A program made the translations under genes and the position numbers. A DNA stretch of 64,000 nt from Lophius americanus (taxonomy: Eukaryota > Chordata > Actinopteri > Lophiiformes > Lophiidae): assembly GCA_037951165.1 (NCBI GenBank), contig JBBDHG010000116.1, positions 124,001 to 188,000 of the forward strand, read 5' to 3'. Positions 60,819-64,000 of the stretch are shown here, piece by piece. The stretch's first letter is position 1. Each line of letters starts with the position of its first letter. The notes under the pieces are model-generated. The model saw nothing but the letters and a program-made list of their open reading frames with translations, was not told the origin of the DNA and did not search any database.

Positions 60819-61694
60819 TGTGCCACATTTTTCTACATTAAAAACAAAATAATAATCCCATTTTCTGTGACCAGGATTATTTTGCAACATTGCATCAAAA
60901 ATGCTGGTATTATAGGTAGGTGCTACAAATTCAGATTACAAGTCATGTAATGAATATGATTATTATGATGATTATTATTATTGGACATTTAACAGCAACA
61001 GAGATTCTACTTAAACACTGCACCAATTTATGATGTAAAATGTAGGATTCAGCATTAAATCACATTAAAGTCAAGGTATATTAGCATGGATGCTATCCAT
61101 TTTTTATGCATACCCTTCAGTACCCAAACTTTGTGGAATTCCTGGACTGCTTTTTTTTTTAAATTCATATTTTAATTACATTACGTTTTAAATTACTTCC
61201 ACCAAATTGAATTCACAAAGCCTACGATGGCAACTCCATGACCCATCCTACTCTGCCTCTGATGCATTGGTATGACTATGATGTCTATCACGTAGTGCCT
61301 GACTGGAAGTCTGTTCCCTTTTCACAAGATTTTGTTGAAATTTTGTTAGAAACCTTTTGAGTTATCCCGCTTACAAACAACCACAAAAGAAGACAAACAA
61401 AAGACAGACAAACGTGGCATCAATCACCTAACCTCTACCAACTCATGTCGAATAAGAGAATCAGATCTCTTAATGAGCATCTCTATGGATTTTATGTGGG
61501 TATACGTCAGCACATCACATCCTCCATCAACCCAAAGGTGCTTAAATGTAAAAATAATAAGAAATCTCCTTTTGCTGCTACCTACAGGTTTGCCAGAAGA
61601 GCTTCCACCACCAGCAGATGATAAACTGACATATCAAGTGCCACAACGAGACAAAGAGACACCTTGCACAAGACATGCAATTCTGAAGATTATC

Positions 61695-61870
61695 TGATCC
61701 ACAAGTCTGGTCATCACAATAAGGCCCTTATCCACATCATGTTTATTCTTACTATTGCCTATTTCCCTGCTTCCAACTTTTCACATTCAGGAAAGAATCT
61801 TCACTTAATGCCTAATATATCCCACCCAGTGACAGGTGCCATTGTATTAACATATTCAATGTCCTTCTCC
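61695..61870 (-). mobile_element. Tc1-type 5' fragment, reversed
   Basis: GTCTGGTCATCACAATAAGG, TTTCCCTGCTTCCAAC, GCCTAATATATCCCACCCAG and GACAGGTGCCATTGTATTAA are the reverse complement of the 5' part of the Tc1-type family at 22165-24800. It covers the start-codon region and the leader. Confidence 0.65.
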
Positions 61871-62152
61871 TAGCATGTTTTTATAATGTTTTGACTGGTC
61901 AGTGCACATCTACCACACTTAGTCCTGATGTTTTTACCATTTCCAAAGACTAAAAATACAAACCAGACAGAGAAGGAGGAGAGAGGATGAGAGGTGTGGA
62001 AGATAAAATGTCACAATAGGCAGTCAGTCTGAACAGCCTCACATTTGCACAATATCTCAATTAGCAAACAGAGTTAAGTGAGTATGTATTCATGTGAGGG
62101 TGTGTGTGGCTGCGTACCTGTTTGGTCTACTATTTAGTGTGACTTATTTTCA

Positions 62153-62178
62153 TAAACACACACACACACACACACACT
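62153..62178. repeat. (CA)n microsatellite
   Basis: About 13 CA units in the ovol1 intron. Confidence 0.85.
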
Positions 62179-63805
62179 ATGATTGCAGTCAGACTCGTCT
62201 GACCAGACAGCCTTGTAGCTCCAGCTCGGTACCTTACTCAAACAATCCGCCTCCAAGGGGTTGTATGTCTGTCTGTCCATGTGTGTGTGTGCTTGTGAGC
62301 CCAGTATAACAAACACCAGAGCAAAATGTAGGCCCATAGAAACATTAGAGCCTCCAACATACAGGTGTGTGTCTTTGTGGCCAGGTACAGCTTACTCAAG
62401 GGCAGGTGCCGACGAGCTCTGTGAGGACAGCAAATAATTTGACTCTGCAGGGACTCCCATCAGATAAAACACAAATGGAAATGCAAATGATGTCCTCCGA
62501 GGTGAATAGTTAGAACGTGATCTGCAAACCTGCAGAGCTAACGGTACGTTGACACATTGTCTACACCCAAGGCCCTGCCTTTGTTCAAGCATAACCTCCA
62601 CCAAGGAGGAGGTTACGCTTTCGCTTGCAACCATTTGTCCATATGCAAAAACTAGAGGATTGATTACAACAAAGGATTTTCAAATGGACTTGGATTGCTA
62701 GTCATGCAAGATAAATTTCAATGCTTTCCCTGATTATGCAAAAAGTACTGAGTCATTTTCAATGGAAGTTTGTCGAGGGTTGGGGAACAGGCCAACCAGA
62801 TCAACCGACAGGAGTAGGATTGTTCATCTAATGCCCTCTAGAAGCTTACATCACTCATAGAGCCTCTGTGGATCTTAAAATGTGTTTACAATGACTACCA
62901 ACATTTGCAATACTAGGATATTCAAAGAATTAAAATCAGGTTACCCATACATAGGGATCATTTTAGTTCGATAGTTGTATAAGTGAAATAACGTTATTAA
63001 TGGCGGTTTTCTTCAGGATCATGCTACAGTTGAAGAGCTGAGAATCAAACCATTGCAAACCAATAAATGAGCTACAAAGAGAACTTGCATACATGTCAAC
63101 CTCATCTGATGCCCACTTGTAAGTATTGTATTGAATATATATTGCCAAAATCCACACCAAAATAACCTCCATAATAATTTGCAATAAACCCTAAAAGTTG
63201 CAAACAATGTGAAATTCATTTTCACAAAAACCTACCCGTCGTAACCACTAGACCAGCCATCTACGGCGCTCAGAGCCGGACTTCAAGGAAACCAGCCAGT
63301 ATTTGCGTTCTCTGCTGACATCAAAGTCAAGGTTGAATATCTCGAGAATGTTACAAAAACACCGACAATTTTTTCTTACATTTTTAACAGGGTATCTGAG
63401 CAAAGCAGCATTTTTGGCAATTTACTTAATGAAAATTACGAAGCAGAATACACTGGACATATTTTACACACTATGGAGGTTGCCGTCTCAAATCGACTAT
63501 TCTTCCGACTGTTTCCTTTTAAGCTCCAAGCTACATGTTTAATAATCCACCCCAATCCGCTATAAATACTGAAAATATTTAACTGGTCCCCTGTGCAGAA
63601 TCAGTTTGGGAACCACTGCACTAGATCATCCATTGTGACGTAATCGCAAGATCAGAACTTTGACAACACAGGTAGCCTCCGTATTTTACCCCAATTATAT
63701 CTGTTGATTGTTTTCAGGGACTATGAAATCCCAAAAAATGTAAGCCCTCTTGACTTTACGGAAGTAAGGGTTGACATATTAGGTCATGGGCCCTTAAGTC
63801 ATCAA

Positions 63806-63960
63806 CTCATAATAATAAATAATAATATTACATTTAATTTATAACGCACTTTACATTTGGATCAAATCTCAAGGTGCTACAAAGTAAAAGCAGATAAAAG
63901 CATCAATAAAAACTAAAATAAAAACTATATAAAAACATGACCAAAAAGCAGCAATGTTAA
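63806..63960. repeat. dispersed retroposon-like repeat, copy 2
   Basis: Nearly identical to 20632-20710 over ACATTTAATTTATAACGCAC, TTTACATTTGGATCAAATCT and GTGCTACAAAGTAAAAGCAG. It continues into an A-rich AATAAAAACT tail. Confidence 0.75.
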
Positions 63961-64000
63961 TTAAAGTTATAGGTCCTGCTTAAAAGTAAAGTTTTAAGTC

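Larger units (their letters stand above)
59635..64000 (-). other. ovol1 intron (at least 4.3 kb)
   Basis: Sequence upstream of the first visible ovol1 exon. I see no exon encoding the expected N-terminus. It holds a strong hairpin (60752-60818), a Tc1 fragment, two CA/GT patches (62153-62178, 62278-62292) and a dispersed repeat at the right edge. Confidence 0.55.

Overview
The window is nuclear DNA of a ray-finned fish, almost certainly a teleost. Coding sequence is split into short exons with GT-AG introns. The encoded proteins are vertebrate families. The spacers carry Tc1/mariner and LINE debris, long CA/GT runs and tetranucleotide microsatellites of the kind common in teleost genomes. There is no operon, phage or CRISPR structure.

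Layout: (1) About 1-18.8 kb, plus strand: the 3' part of a type IV collagen gene, best matched to the alpha-6 chain (col4a6). At least 23 exons encode about 1,036 residues of interrupted Gly-X-Y helix and the complete C-terminal NC1 domain; the 5' part lies left of the window. (2) 18.8-21.2 kb: a reversed LINE fragment, a LINE-type tail, AT-rich tandem repeats and a long GT run. (3) 21.2-27.6 kb, plus strand: ankrd46, with a CRE/YY1/ETS promoter, a non-coding first exon and three coding exons. Its first intron holds a dead Tc1 transposon that is itself interrupted by another element. (4) 31.2-39.6 kb, plus strand: tmem185, seven coding exons. (5) 53.2-42.0 kb, minus strand: mus81, sixteen coding exons, convergent with tmem185. 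(6) 59.6-58.1 kb, minus strand: the last four coding exons of an ovol1-like zinc-finger gene, whose first coding exon is not visible and probably lies right of 64 kb.

The five genes do not form a pathway. They cover basement membrane (col4a6), two small membrane proteins (ankrd46, tmem185), a structure-selective DNA endonuclease (mus81) and an epithelial transcription factor (ovol1). From memory, MUS81 and OVOL1 are also close together in human 11q13.1, while COL4A6 and TMEM185A are X-linked and ANKRD46 is on chromosome 8, so the block mixes conserved and rearranged synteny.

I found no convincing undescribed gene system. The most interesting signals are structural: a scar that looks like a template switch inside the dead Tc1 copy; a near-perfect 70-bp palindrome upstream of mus81; a 29-bp-stem hairpin in the ovol1 intron; a TIR element family nested in Tc1 with a second copy 4.4 kb away; a possible 9-nt collagen microexon; a CRE cluster and upstream ORF at ankrd46; and a predicted SUMO-interacting motif in the Mus81 linker. 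All exon borders were placed by eye from splice sites, frame and family similarity recalled from memory; no alignment was run.
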